Shown here one piece after another: positions 44,346 through 54,082 of a stretch of DNA of 64,000 bases. Every line of letters starts with the position of its first letter. The stretch's first letter is position 1. The stretch is taken from contig NZ_QFWQ01000005.1 of NCBI RefSeq assembly GCF_003335105.1, positions 1-64,000 on the forward strand. The letters are read 5' to 3'. The notes beneath the pieces were generated by a model. The model saw nothing but the letters and a program-made list of their open reading frames with translations, ran no database searches and was not told the origin of the DNA. Source of the stretch: Rhodanobacter denitrificans (GTDB lineage: Bacteria > Pseudomonadota > Gammaproteobacteria > Xanthomonadales > Rhodanobacteraceae). The position numbers were made by a program, and so were the translations under genes.

Positions 44346-44534
44346 ATGACCAGCCCCACCGACTTCCCGGCGCCCACGGACGACCCAGCCGATCCGCTGC
44401 CGCTGCCTCCGACCGCACCGGAGGCCGCCGACTGCTGCGGCGAGGGCTGCGTGCGCTGCGTCTACGACGTCTACGAAGAGGCGCTCGAACGCTACGAGGT
44501 CGCGTTGGCGGCGTGGCGGGTCCGCCACCCCTGA
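44346..44534 (+). CDS. oxidoreductase-like N-terminal domain protein
   Basis: The 62-residue protein is a stand-alone version of the short Cys motif domain called oxidoreductase-like (PF09791). A Pro-rich N-terminus is followed by CCGEGCVRCVYDVYEEALERYE, with four cysteines that could hold a metal or an iron-sulfur cluster. Its role is unknown. It lies 25 bases upstream of a GNAT acetyltransferase gene and probably shares its transcript. Confidence 0.75.
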   Translation: MTSPTDFPAPTDDPADPLPLPPTAPEAADCCGEGCVRCVYDVYEEALERYEVALAAWRVRHP

Positions 44535-44559
44535 GCCGACCGTTTTTGCGGGAGCAGCC

Positions 44560-45030
44560 ATGACCATCCGCTATCGCCTCGCCCGCCCGCAGGATGCACT
44601 CGAGATCGGCGTGCTGGCGCGCCGGGTGACGCGGCGCTGGATCCTGCCGTGGCAGCCGGCCAGCGCGGCCGGGCCGCTGCTTCGCGGCATGGACGCCAGG
44701 GCGATCCGGGGCAAGATCCTGGCCGGCCAGCGCTTCCACCTGGCGTGGCAGGACAACGGGCGCCTGGTCGGCGTGGCGGCGATGCGCGACGACTCCCACC
44801 TGTTCCAGTTCTTCGTCAGCACCCGCATGCACGGGCGCGGCATCGCGCGCCGGTTGTGGCAGCGCACGATGCGCGATGCGGTGCGTCGTGCCGGCACGCG
44901 GCGCTTCACGCTGAAAGCTTCGGCCATGGCGGTGCCGGTGTACCTGCACTTCGGTTTCGTGCCCAGCGGGCCGCTGCTGGTCAGCGACACCGGCCTGGTC
45001 ACCCAGCCGATGCACCTGGACCTGCGCTGA
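44560..45030 (+). CDS. GNAT family N-acetyltransferase
   Basis: The 156-residue protein has the GNAT fold. It begins IRYRLARPQDALEI, has a central strand VGVAAMRDDSHLFQFFVS, the acetyl-CoA pyrophosphate loop MHGRGIARRLW (about 90-100) and a C-terminal PVYLHFGFVPSG segment. The acceptor substrate is unknown. GGGAGCAGCC precedes the start. Confidence 0.85.
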   Translation: MTIRYRLARPQDALEIGVLARRVTRRWILPWQPASAAGPLLRGMDARAIRGKILAGQRFHLAWQDNGRLVGVAAMRDDSHLFQFFVSTRMHGRGIARRLWQRTMRDAVRRAGTRRFTLKASAMAVPVYLHFGFVPSGPLLVSDTGLVTQPMHLDLR

Positions 45031-45054
45031 CGCGGCTGTGCCGGCCGGGCTGGT

Positions 45055-46089
45055 TCACGCGCCCTCCCGCGGCGGGAAATTGCGGCGCAGGTCGTGCTGG
45101 CAGCGCACCACCGATGCCGGGGCGAACGATTCGGGCCATGCCGGGCCAAGGTCGAGATCCTGCGCGATCCGGTCGTGCTCGCCCAGCAACTGCGCCATCG
45201 CCAGCTGGTCGGCGACGACCAGGGCCTTGCCCAGCGGCGATGCCGCCGGGCTTGCCCGGTTCCGGTATTCCGTGATGGCATCGATCACGCGCGGCGGCAA
45301 TTCCCAGTGCTGGGCGGCCTGCAGCGTGAGCCGTGCGGCCAGATCGGCGCAGCCGGCGAGGAAATGCGGCGAGGGTGGCGCGCCGTCCGTAGGGGCCAGG
45401 CGGCCGAGCAGGCGCACCACGGCGCCGGTCCCGGTATGGCAGATGACACCAGCCAGGTAGGCTTCGAACGCATCGCAGCCACTGGCCTTGCCGAGCCAGG
45501 CACAGGCGTGCGCGCAGCGTTCGGCATGGCTCCACAGCCGCTCGCCGGCGGCGTGGCCGAAGGCGCCGGCATTGGATTGGAGAATGGGCTTCATCACGTG
45601 CTGGACGAGCACGCGGTGCAGGCCCTCCTGGCCGAGCACCACCACCGCCTGTTGCAGGCTGTTGATCGGTTGCGCGGCACGGTAGTGCACGCTGCCGGTG
45701 ACCCGCATGACCTCGCCCACGATCAGCGGGTCGCGGCCGATCAGCGTGGCCAGCTGGCCGCCGGCGGCATTGCCGCTTTTCAGCGTACGCAACAGTTGCG
45801 GCAACACCACCGGCAGGCGCGGCAGGTTGCGCACGTCGAAGCGCGTGCCGAGCAGTTCGAGCCGCCTGAGCGTGGCCAGCTCGGCGGCACGGAGTTTGCC
45901 CGCGTCGCTGTCGGGCAGGTCGAACACGAAGCGGTGGAACCGGTCTTCGAGTTCCGCCGGCGGCATCGCCGAGCGGGTGATCGGCGCCATCGGTGGCGCA
46001 CGCGCGGTCATCACGGCAGCCGGCTGTGCACGGTTCGCTGACGCCGCTGGCTTGCGGCTGCGAAAAATGCGCCGCCACATGTTCCCCAT
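45055..46089 (-). CDS. HDOD domain protein
   Basis: The 344-residue cytoplasmic protein has an HDOD domain (about 85-290), a catalytically inactive relative of HD phosphohydrolases found in bacterial signalling proteins. Recognisable parts are LPVVLPQLLRTLKSGNAAGGQLATLIGRDPLI, INSLQQAVVVLG and the LWSHAERCAHACAWLG helix, which in active HD enzymes would carry metal ligands. The basic N-terminal 40 residues are probably disordered. Its partner is unknown; HDOD proteins often work with cyclic-di-GMP or stress pathways. Confidence 0.85.
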   Translation of the reverse strand: MGNMWRRIFRSRKPAASANRAQPAAVMTARAPPMAPITRSAMPPAELEDRFHRFVFDLPDSDAGKLRAAELATLRRLELLGTRFDVRNLPRLPVVLPQLLRTLKSGNAAGGQLATLIGRDPLIVGEVMRVTGSVHYRAAQPINSLQQAVVVLGQEGLHRVLVQHVMKPILQSNAGAFGHAAGERLWSHAERCAHACAWLGKASGCDAFEAYLAGVICHTGTGAVVRLLGRLAPTDGAPPSPHFLAGCADLAARLTLQAAQHWELPPRVIDAITEYRNRASPAASPLGKALVVADQLAMAQLLGEHDRIAQDLDLGPAWPESFAPASVVRCQHDLRRNFPPREGA

Positions 46090-46285
46090 GTCCCGTGCCC
46101 CTCGTTCCGGCGCGCCGGCTCCCGGGCGCCCCGTGTCGAACTATCGGCGTCGGATGGGAAAAGTTTAGCGAGGGGGAGAGGCCAGCGGCTTCCGTTTGCA
46201 CGCGCGGCTCGCAGGCTGGCGTGCCGCGGGGCGGTATGTCATGTCCTGCGGCGGTCGCCGTGTAGCCGTGCGCAAGGCGCCCGGT

Positions 46286-46387
46286 TTACTTGTTCTTCTT
46301 CTTTTCCTGCTTGGCGGCCTTCTTTTCCTTCATGGTCTTGGCCGGCTTCTTTTTCTCGTTCTTCTTCGAGTCCATACCCTTGCTCAT
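46286..46387 (-). CDS. 33-residue lysine-rich peptide
   Basis: The tiny reading frame encodes a protein of 33 residues, about half of them lysine, starting MSKGMDSKKNEKKKPAKTMK. A good ribosome site (GGAGAAC) sits directly upstream of the ATG at 46387, and gaps on both sides lack other genes. The charge and size suggest a nucleic-acid or ribosome-associated peptide. I have no family name for it, but similar Lys-rich peptides recur in proteobacterial genomes. Confidence 0.6.
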   Translation of the reverse strand: MSKGMDSKKNEKKKPAKTMKEKKAAKQEKKKNK

Positions 46388-46485
46388 GCTGTTCTCCGCG
46401 GTGTGGTTGAACGGTGGCGATTCATGACACGCGGGCAAGTCTAAGCCGTTCCGGCGGCTGTTGGGCAAGCTGGTGGTGCGCGGAT

Positions 46486-47208
46486 TCAGATGCGTTCGTG
46501 CGGTGCGAGATAGCGCCATTGCCCCGGCGGCAGTTTCGCCAGCGAAATGCGGCCCACGCGCAGGCATTTCATCGCCAGTACTTCCAGGCCGACCGCGTTG
46601 CACATCGGCTCGATCCGGGTCGGCTGCAGCAGTTTGAACGCGAAGCGCAGGCGTCGTTCGCTCTGCCAGCTGACCTTGATCGGCGGCATCGCGTAGTGGT
46701 TGAAGTGCAGGCCGTGGTTGAGCAGGGCCAGCCCGTTCGGGATCGGCTCGCCGCTGACCTCGACCACGAACTCCTGCTCGACCCGCTCGATGTCCTCGGT
46801 GAGTTTGCGGACGACGCGCCAATCCTGGGTAAGGATCAGCAGGCCGCTGGCGCTGGCCGGCAGCGGCAGCGGCGTGGCGAGCCGGTGCAGGTGGCGTTTC
46901 AGCGGACGCACGCCTGATGCGTCCTCAGCCCAGCGGGTCTGCGGCGTGACCAGTGCGCGGGCGGGGTTTGGGCCGTCGCCGGCGTCGCAGCCCGGCGGCT
47001 TGTGCAGGATCAGGGTCATCGGTTCGACGGGCGCCAGCTCGGCTTGCGGGTCGAGTTCGACCTGCTGCACGTCGACCATGAACTGCGGCTCCTCCACCAC
47101 GACGCCGTCCACCCGTACCCAGCCGCCCTCGATGTATTGCTCGGCTTCGCGCCGCGAGCACCGTGTCAGCGCGACGACGCGTTTGGCGAGGCGGACGGGT
47201 TCGGTCAT
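46486..47208 (-). CDS. RluB/RluF-like pseudouridine synthase homologue, catalytic Asp missing
   Basis: The 240-residue protein has an N-terminal S4 RNA-binding domain (about 5-50) and an RsuA/RluB/E/F-type domain with the C-terminal signature MCNAVGLEVLAMKCLRVGRISLAKLPPGQWRYL. At the usual active-site segment (RLDxxTxGLLLLT) the sequence reads HRLATPLPLPASASGLLILTQD, so the catalytic aspartate is replaced by A111 and the loop is longer. It may be an RNA-binding protein without synthase activity or use another residue. The start at 47208 gives the normal family length. Confidence 0.82.
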   Translation of the reverse strand: MTEPVRLAKRVVALTRCSRREAEQYIEGGWVRVDGVVVEEPQFMVDVQQVELDPQAELAPVEPMTLILHKPPGCDAGDGPNPARALVTPQTRWAEDASGVRPLKRHLHRLATPLPLPASASGLLILTQDWRVVRKLTEDIERVEQEFVVEVSGEPIPNGLALLNHGLHFNHYAMPPIKVSWQSERRLRFAFKLLQPTRIEPMCNAVGLEVLAMKCLRVGRISLAKLPPGQWRYLAPHERI

Positions 47209-47311
47209 CGGGATGCCGTGGGGCGGAGGTGGGTCATTGTAGGCGCAGGCACGGTGGCAATCCGCCCGGCAGCCCCCACATCGTGGCCATCCATCCTGGC
47301 GAGAGCCCGAC

Positions 47312-48331
<1,020 letters not shown>

Positions 48332-48364
48332 TGCAAGGTTTCCCATGACCGAAGCCCACGACGC

Positions 48365-49222
48365 ATGAAAACCCCCAAGGGCCTGCAGGACCTGATCGAC
48401 GAAGGCGTGATCGACCAGGTGCTCAGGCCGCTGAAGAGCGGCAAGGAAGCTTCCGTCTACGTCGTGCGCTCGGGCGAGGACATCCGCTGCGCCAAGGTCT
48501 ACAAGGACATGGCGCAGCGCAGCTTCCAGCAGCGCGTGCAGTACCAGGAGGGCCGCAAGGTACGCGGAAGCCGCGAGATGCGTGCGATGGGCAAGGCCAC
48601 CCGGTTCGGCCGCAAGGAGGCGGAGGCGGCGTGGAAGAATGCCGAGGTCGACGCGCTGTACCAGCTGACCGCTGCCGGCGTGCGCGTGCCGAAACCCTAC
48701 GGCTACTTCGGCGGCGTGCTGGTGATGGAACTGGTCACCGACGCGGACGGCCATTCCGCGCCGCGGCTGGGCGAGGTGGAGCTGTCTGCCGACACGGCCC
48801 GCGACTACCACCGTTTCCTGATGCAGCAAGTGGCACGCATGCTGTGCGTGGGGCTGATCCACGGCGACCTGTCCGAATACAACGTGCTGGTCGGGCCGGC
48901 CGGCCCGGTGATCATCGACCTGCCGCAGGTGGTCAGCGCCGCCGGCAACAATGCGGCGCGCACGATGCTGCGCCGTGACGTGGGCAACATCACCATCAGC
49001 CTGTCGCGTTTCGCGCCGGAACTGCTGGACACCCACTACGGCGAGGAGATGTGGGCGCTGTACGAACTGGGCGAGCTGCACCCGGACAGCGAGCTCAGCG
49101 GCCAATTCGAGTTCGACGAAAGCATCGCCGACGTCGACAGCGTGATGCAGTCGATCATCGACGCGCGGGAAGAGGCGATCATCCGCCAGCAGGGGCGCGA
49201 AGCCGCGATGCAGGGGGACTGA
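48365..49222 (+). CDS. PA4780-type RIO1-like protein kinase
   Basis: This 285-residue kinase belongs to the bacterial RIO1-like group. The ATP-site lysine is K44 (CAKVYKD) after the GKEASVY loop (26-32). The catalytic loop is HGDLSEYN (D168, N173), and the metal-binding aspartate is D185 in IIDLPQ. Bacterial RIO kinases are little studied; archaeal and eukaryotic RIO proteins act in ribosome maturation. A charged C-terminal extension (about 225-285) follows. Confidence 0.88.
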   Translation: MKTPKGLQDLIDEGVIDQVLRPLKSGKEASVYVVRSGEDIRCAKVYKDMAQRSFQQRVQYQEGRKVRGSREMRAMGKATRFGRKEAEAAWKNAEVDALYQLTAAGVRVPKPYGYFGGVLVMELVTDADGHSAPRLGEVELSADTARDYHRFLMQQVARMLCVGLIHGDLSEYNVLVGPAGPVIIDLPQVVSAAGNNAARTMLRRDVGNITISLSRFAPELLDTHYGEEMWALYELGELHPDSELSGQFEFDESIADVDSVMQSIIDAREEAIIRQQGREAAMQGD

Positions 49223-49243
49223 GCGGCGGCTTGCGAGGCGGGT

Positions 49244-50152
49244 TCAGTCGGCGAAATCCGGCTCGAAGAAGCTCCAGCGCACGTCGCCGAATTCGGCTTT
49301 CATGGCCGCCTCGACGGTGTTGATCGCCTCGATCATGCCGTGATCGCCGGCGCCGGGCTGCATGCGTGCCTTGACCGCCACCATCACGTCCGGCCCCATC
49401 TGCAGGGTGATCAGGTTGAGTACCTCGGCGACTTCGGGGCGGGCGTTGAGGAAAGCCAGCAACTCGTCGCGGCGGCGCGGCTCGACGCCCTGGCCGATCA
49501 GCAGCGCCTTCACCTCGATCGCCACCAGCAAGGCGACTACGATCAGCAGCACGCCGATGGCGATGGTGCCGACGGCGTCGAACATCAGGTTGCCGGTGAG
49601 CATGGTGGCGCCCACGGCGAGCGCAGCCAGGCACAGGCCGAGCAGGGCAGCCAGGTCTTCGCCGAAGATCACCAGCAGCTCGCTGGAGCGGGTTTCGCGG
49701 AACCAGGTCCACAGGCCCTGGTCGCCGCGGGCCTTGTTCACTTCGTGCAGGCAGCCGCGCATCGAGACGCCTTCGACCACGATGCCGAACAACAGCACGC
49801 CCAGCGCCAGCCACGGCCACTTCAGCGGCTCGGGGCTGGTCAGCTTGTGCACGCCTTCATAGATCGAGAACATGCCGCCCACGCTGAACAGCAGGATGGC
49901 CACCAGGAACGACCAGAAGTACAGCGCACGGCCCCAGCCCAGCGGGAATTCATCGGACGGTGGGCGTTTCGCCTGGCGGATGCCGAGCAGCAGCAGGCCC
50001 TGGTTGCCGCAGTCCGCCAGCGAGTGCACAGCCTCGGCCATCATCGCGCCGGAGCCGGTGACGATGGCGGCGACCAGCTTGGCCACGAAGATCGCGAAGT
50101 TGGCGCCCAGCGCGAGCAGGATCGCCTTGATGGGGGTGGCGTGGCTGGACAT
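49244..50152 (-). CDS. cation diffusion facilitator transporter
   Basis: The 302-residue membrane protein of the CDF family exports divalent metals by proton exchange. The N-terminal half has about five to six helices, including EAVHSLADCGNQGLLLLG with the histidine and aspartate that usually form the transport site. A cytoplasmic ferredoxin-like domain (about 205-302) ends the protein. The metal cannot be told; zinc and iron/manganese are common for this family. Confidence 0.87.
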   Translation of the reverse strand: MSSHATPIKAILLALGANFAIFVAKLVAAIVTGSGAMMAEAVHSLADCGNQGLLLLGIRQAKRPPSDEFPLGWGRALYFWSFLVAILLFSVGGMFSIYEGVHKLTSPEPLKWPWLALGVLLFGIVVEGVSMRGCLHEVNKARGDQGLWTWFRETRSSELLVIFGEDLAALLGLCLAALAVGATMLTGNLMFDAVGTIAIGVLLIVVALLVAIEVKALLIGQGVEPRRRDELLAFLNARPEVAEVLNLITLQMGPDVMVAVKARMQPGAGDHGMIEAINTVEAAMKAEFGDVRWSFFEPDFAD

Positions 50153-50444
50153 GCGGAGCTCGGTGCGGCAGGCGGGCTGCCATCATAGCGGCGCACGCGA
50201 TGCGCACAGCATTGGGCTTGGCCGCTGGAATCGGGCTTTCATTCGGCTACGGATAGATTGGCTGGACACCGCAGCGGTATGTGCTCCCGGCCAACAGCGG
50301 CCACTCACGAAGTGCACCGACTGTTCCATTCCGACTCAAAAGCTGTCTTACGTTCACTACTACGTGATGCCGGCTGCGAATGCGGCAACAGTAGGCTTGG
50401 CGGCGGAATGCAATGCGCGACGGGAGCGCGAGGCCAAACCTGCT

Positions 50445-50915
50445 TTATCCAGTCGCTGCTGGAACGCCCGTCTTCCTTGTCTTGACAGCCCTGGATTGAG
50501 GAACATCAGTGGGCGAGCCGTCAAAGCGGGCGCGCGCGGCATGGATTTCGCCGCTGCTACGGTCGGCCCAAACGATGAGACTCGCCATCGGATCCAGCAG
50601 GGATCGGCCTAGCGGCGACAGACGATATTCGACGCTCGGCGGAGTGGTTGGATAGACATGTCTGGTGATCAGTCCATCGCGCTCCAGATCCCGCAGGGTC
50701 TGGGTGAGCATCCGCTTGGAGATGTCACGGACGGCTCGGTGAAGCTCGCTGAAGCGTTGGGATCGCGACGCGAGCGTCATGATCATCAGAATGCTCCATT
50801 TGTCGCCAATGCGGTCGAGCACATCGCGCACTGGACAGCAGACTGGCTGTTCGGACTGGGCGTCTTCTGACTGATATCGGCTGAATCTCTCGATCGCGCT
50901 TGATGCTGTGCTCAT
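50445..50915 (-). CDS. HxlR family transcriptional regulator
   Basis: The 156-residue winged-helix protein has a classic HxlR domain (about 25-120): [57 protein letters not shown]. HxlR proteins act as dimers and often sense electrophiles or formaldehyde through a cysteine near the N-terminus; C26/C27 are candidates. It is transcribed divergently from the NAD(P)-binding reductase gene, and the shared region carries a good operator candidate. Gene composition here is less GC-rich than the surroundings. Confidence 0.9.
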   Translation of the reverse strand: MSTASSAIERFSRYQSEDAQSEQPVCCPVRDVLDRIGDKWSILMIMTLASRSQRFSELHRAVRDISKRMLTQTLRDLERDGLITRHVYPTTPPSVEYRLSPLGRSLLDPMASLIVWADRSSGEIHAARARFDGSPTDVPQSRAVKTRKTGVPAATG

Positions 50916-50957
50916 GCGGGTTCCCTTGGTCTCACCTGGTTACAAAAAACTGCCTCC

Positions 50958-51012
50958 TTGCGGCGAAGGATCTAGGTCTTAATATGAGACCTTACCTCAA
51001 TTATAGACCTTA
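50958..51012 (+). promoter_or_regulatory. promoter with overlapping HxlR-type operator
   Basis: TTGCGG (50958-50963) and TAATAT (50980-50985) lie 16 bases apart, a good promoter for the reductase gene. The -10 box sits between the arms of an inverted repeat, AGGTCT (50974-50979) and AGACCT (50987-50992). A direct copy, AGACCTTA, recurs at 51005-51012. A repressor bound here would block RNA polymerase. The adjacent divergent HxlR regulator is the obvious candidate. Confidence 0.6.
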
Positions 51013-51031
51013 TCGGGTCAGGAGAAAACGC

Positions 51032-51904
51032 ATGTTTTTAGTGATGGGAATTACCGGAAAAGTTGGCGGCGCAACGGCAAGGCATTTGCTGGCGCAAGGC
51101 AAGGCGGTCCGCGCGCTCGTCCGTGATCGTGAGAAAGCGGTGGATTGGGCGCGCCAGGGCGTGGAACTGGTCGACGGCGACTGGAATGACGCGGCCGCCA
51201 TCGAGCGGGCGCTCGAGGGAGTCGACGGCGCGTTTGTGATGTTGCCGGCGATTTGGGCGCCCTCACCGGACTTCAAAGAAGCCAAGGGCGTCATCGCGAA
51301 CTATGTCAAGGCGCTCACTAAGGCGCCGCCGCCACGGATCGTCGCGCTCTCGTCGATGGGCGCAAATAGAACCAGTGGGTTGGGGATGATCACGGCCCTG
51401 TCTCTGCTGGAGCAAGGCTTTCGCAACCTGACAGTCCCGACGGCCTTCGTGCGCGCCGGCGGCTTTTTCGAAAACTTCCTTTACGGCTTGCACGTCGCCC
51501 AAGGCGGCACGCTCCCCGTCTACTACGACCCGACCAGCCGGAAATCGACCATGGTTGCGACCAACGATATCGGCGCCGAGGTCGCAAAGCTTCTGACCGG
51601 GCCGGCGTGGTCGGGTCATCGGGTCATCGAGCTCGGTTCGATGGTCAGCGCGGATGACGTCGCGGCGCAACTCGGAGAAGTCCTGAATCTCGACGTCAAA
51701 GCCTTCGCCGTTCCGCGGGCCGAATGGCCGGCAGCGTTCGAACAGCTCGGCATCCCCAAGGGCCAGACCGGACCGGCCGAAGCCATGTTTGAGGCCATCA
51801 ACGCCGGCTGGACTGACCTTGGCGTCAAGGGTGCGGAGTGTGTCGCCGGCACGACGTCCGCCCGCGACGTCTTCGCAGCGGCCCTGAAGGCCGCTACGGC
51901 ATAG
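51032..51904 (+). CDS. NmrA-like NAD(P)-binding atypical SDR
   Basis: The 290-residue Rossmann-fold protein begins MFLVMGITGKVGGATARHLLAQG with the dinucleotide GxTGxxG motif (G6 to G11) and resembles NmrA/QOR2-type atypical short-chain reductases or NAD(P)-sensing proteins. The classical YxxxK site is not evident. It sits under the HxlR-type promoter and probably responds to the same signal. An excellent AGGAG precedes the ATG at 51032. A DoxX-like gene follows after 79 bases. Confidence 0.87.
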   Translation: MFLVMGITGKVGGATARHLLAQGKAVRALVRDREKAVDWARQGVELVDGDWNDAAAIERALEGVDGAFVMLPAIWAPSPDFKEAKGVIANYVKALTKAPPPRIVALSSMGANRTSGLGMITALSLLEQGFRNLTVPTAFVRAGGFFENFLYGLHVAQGGTLPVYYDPTSRKSTMVATNDIGAEVAKLLTGPAWSGHRVIELGSMVSADDVAAQLGEVLNLDVKAFAVPRAEWPAAFEQLGIPKGQTGPAEAMFEAINAGWTDLGVKGAECVAGTTSARDVFAAALKAATA

Positions 51905-51983
51905 CTCCGGATGAGCGTTCAGCGGCTCGGTCGTCCCGAAGGGCGCGACCGACGCCCGATATCCATCAGACAAGGTCGGACAA

Positions 51984-52343
51984 ATGTCCAAAATTTCCTG
52001 GCGTCATGTCTCAGCCCTGGCTCTTGCCGCTTTCTTCGTCGTGGGGGCGCTCAGCAACATCTTTGCTCCTGGCGCTATCTACGAGGAATACCTGAAATGG
52101 GGGTATCCAAGCTGGTTCCATTTCGTGACCGGCTCGCTGGAGCTCACAGCCGCCGTTCTGCTGGCGAGGGAACGAACCCGGTTATTAGGCTCCGCGATCG
52201 GCTGCACCATAATGCTGGCGGCGCTCGCGACCGTCACACTCCACGGCGAATACGGGCACGGGGTAGCGCCGATTGTCGTCGCCACACTGACGCTCGTTGT
52301 CGGCTGGATCACCTGGCGCACACGGTTTTCAGCCTCGACATAA
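51984..52343 (+). CDS. DoxX-like family membrane protein
   Basis: The 119-residue protein has four hydrophobic helices (about 8-28, 45-62, 68-88 and 92-112) and resembles DoxX-like proteins such as DUF4267/DoxX_2 members. Their biochemical role is unclear, but they often accompany redox or electrophile-response genes, as here. Composition matches the adjacent NmrA-like gene, which suggests the three genes 50445-52343 arrived together. Confidence 0.7.
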   Translation: MSKISWRHVSALALAAFFVVGALSNIFAPGAIYEEYLKWGYPSWFHFVTGSLELTAAVLLARERTRLLGSAIGCTIMLAALATVTLHGEYGHGVAPIVVATLTLVVGWITWRTRFSAST

Positions 52344-52449
52344 CTGACGGCGCCGCGCCGGCCGAACGGCTGAATCCGCAGGTCGAAAGCGGCCACTGCT
52401 GGTAGTTAACCTGCCTAGGCCCTGCTGCTCGGCCATGGCCAACCGACCG

Positions 52450-52965
52450 TCAGCGGATGCCGACGCCCAAGCCCACGCCGAAATGCACGTTGTTCCGCCC
52501 CTTGTTCATCTCCTCGGTGGTCCACACGTGCGATTGCGCCACGCTGACCAGCGGGAACACGTAGTCGGCCTCGCCGACCTTGCCGGCGCGGCTGCCGCCG
52601 AGCTTGCCGTCGACCGTCATCAGCGCGCCGGAGGGGTAGTCCAGCGGTTCCACGTAGCCGGGCATCACCGCGATGAAGCGGCCGCTGCCGCTGTCGTTCG
52701 CCTTCGGACGCTGCGAGGCATCCAGCGGATAGGCCAGCAACTCGATCTCGCTGTGGTCGGCGAGCACCTTGACCTGCACGATGCGGCCGCCCCAGATCAC
52801 CTGGCTGTTGCTGAACTTCTCCGGCGATTGCGCGACCTGGAACGGCGCGGCGGTGACCGCGGCGCTGCTGGCCTTGTAGATCGGTGCCGGGGCGCAGGCG
52901 GCCAGCATCAGCAGGGCAGCCGGCGCGGCGAGGCGGATCGGCAGGAAGGCGAGGCGGGTGCGCAT
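52450..52965 (-). CDS. slp: Slp family outer-membrane lipoprotein
   Basis: The 171-residue lipoprotein has a lipobox LAAC (cysteine at residue 24). The Slp domain contains NSQVIWGGRIVQVKV, ELLAYPLDASQRPK, SGRFIAVMPGYVEPLDYPSGALMTVDGKLGG and a final VHFGVGLGVGIR. Slp-family proteins are starvation or stationary-phase induced and lie in the outer membrane. It is followed on the minus strand by no close gene; rlmJ lies upstream, ending 36 bases away. Confidence 0.9.
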   Translation of the reverse strand: MRTRLAFLPIRLAAPAALLMLAACAPAPIYKASSAAVTAAPFQVAQSPEKFSNSQVIWGGRIVQVKVLADHSEIELLAYPLDASQRPKANDSGSGRFIAVMPGYVEPLDYPSGALMTVDGKLGGSRAGKVGEADYVFPLVSVAQSHVWTTEEMNKGRNNVHFGVGLGVGIR

Positions 52966-53001
52966 GGTCGTGCTCCTGGATAAAGCCTGGATGCGCCGAG
53001 C

Positions 53002-53916
53002 TTAGCGGCGCCCCGGCGTTCGCGGTAGCCGCGAGGCGGGCAGGGGGCTGGGCGTGTTCAGCTGGCTGCCGGCTTCGTCCAGCAGCCAGTCCAGTTTCAC
53101 CTCGGCCGGGCGTTCCTGCGACAGCAGGCTGGCCAGTACGCGCAGCGGTTCGCGCAAGGTGTCGTCCAGCTTCCACGGCGCGTTGAGTATGACCATGCCC
53201 GAACCGTTGAGGCGCAGCGGCGAATCGTCCGGGTGCACCAGCAGTTCGGCGCGCAGGATGCGCTTCACCCCGCTGTGCTGCAGCTTGCGCAGGAACGGCT
53301 GCACCTGGCTGCGCAGCTTGATCGGGTACCACACCGCATAGACGCCGGTGGGCCAGCGCAGCAGGGCCGACTTCAGCGCCTGCTCGATCAGCTTGTACTC
53401 GGCCTCCTGTGCCTCGTACGGCGGGTCGATCAGCACAAGGCCGCGCTTCTCCTTCGGCGGCAGCAGCGCCTTCAGCGCCTCGTAGCCGTCGCGCTGGTGC
53501 ACGTGCACCTGCGGATTGCCGTGGAACAGCTCACGCAGCTTTGTCGCTTCCTCGACATGCAGTTCGCACAACTGGGCGCTGTCGCCCGGGCGCAGCAGGC
53601 GGGCGACCTGCAGCGGCGAGCCCGGGTAATGCTTCAGGCCCTGCTCGTTGCCTTCGCCCTTGAGGATGCCGGCGCGCCAGCGCTGCAGCAGTGGCGGCAC
53701 TTTTTCGGCGGGGTGCAGGCGCGCGATGCCGTCCCGGTGCTCGCCGGTCTTCTTTGCCTCGAAGCCTTCCAGCGAGTAGCTGCCGCTGCCGGCGTGGGTG
53801 TCGATGTAGCAGAACGGCGTGGGCTTGGCCTGCATCGCCTCGATGAGCGCCAGCAGCACGGTGTGCTTCAGGACATCGGCGAAATTGCCGGCGTGATAGG
53901 CGTGGCGGTAATTCAT
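53002..53916 (-). CDS. rlmJ: 23S rRNA (adenine-2030-N6)-methyltransferase RlmJ
   Basis: The 304-residue enzyme methylates A2030 of 23S rRNA. It starts with the hallmark MNYRHAYHAGNFADVLKH and has a SAM site YIDTHAGSGSYSL (about 37-49) and the catalytic DPPY tetrapeptide at 164-167. The length matches E. coli RlmJ plus a short C-terminal tail. The long open frame upstream of 53916 is non-coding. Confidence 0.95.
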   Translation of the reverse strand: MNYRHAYHAGNFADVLKHTVLLALIEAMQAKPTPFCYIDTHAGSGSYSLEGFEAKKTGEHRDGIARLHPAEKVPPLLQRWRAGILKGEGNEQGLKHYPGSPLQVARLLRPGDSAQLCELHVEEATKLRELFHGNPQVHVHQRDGYEALKALLPPKEKRGLVLIDPPYEAQEAEYKLIEQALKSALLRWPTGVYAVWYPIKLRSQVQPFLRKLQHSGVKRILRAELLVHPDDSPLRLNGSGMVILNAPWKLDDTLREPLRVLASLLSQERPAEVKLDWLLDEAGSQLNTPSPLPASRLPRTPGRR

Positions 53917-54020
53917 GGCGGTCACGGCGGGCGGGGTGGACAAGTATAGAGGGGCTGGCGCCAAGCTCCCCGGGGCGCGACGTAACCTTTCCTGCACATT
54001 GGCCGGTGCAGGCTGCGCCT

Positions 54021-54036
54021 GTTGCAGCATTGCAAC
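54021..54036. promoter_or_regulatory. palindrome upstream of copper cluster
   Basis: A perfect inverted repeat (GTTGCA, GCAT, TGCAAC) lies 47 bases before the first gene of the copper cluster. It could be a regulator binding site; it does not match the usual CueR operator. Confidence 0.35.
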
Positions 54037-54082
54037 CGGCCGGGCGTATGGCCCCGACCGCCTACCTGCGCGGAGAATCATC

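Noticed and set aside
50153-50444. Possible small gene between the CDF and HxlR genes
   Set aside because: Short frames here overlap in several phases and none has a ribosome site plus protein-like composition.
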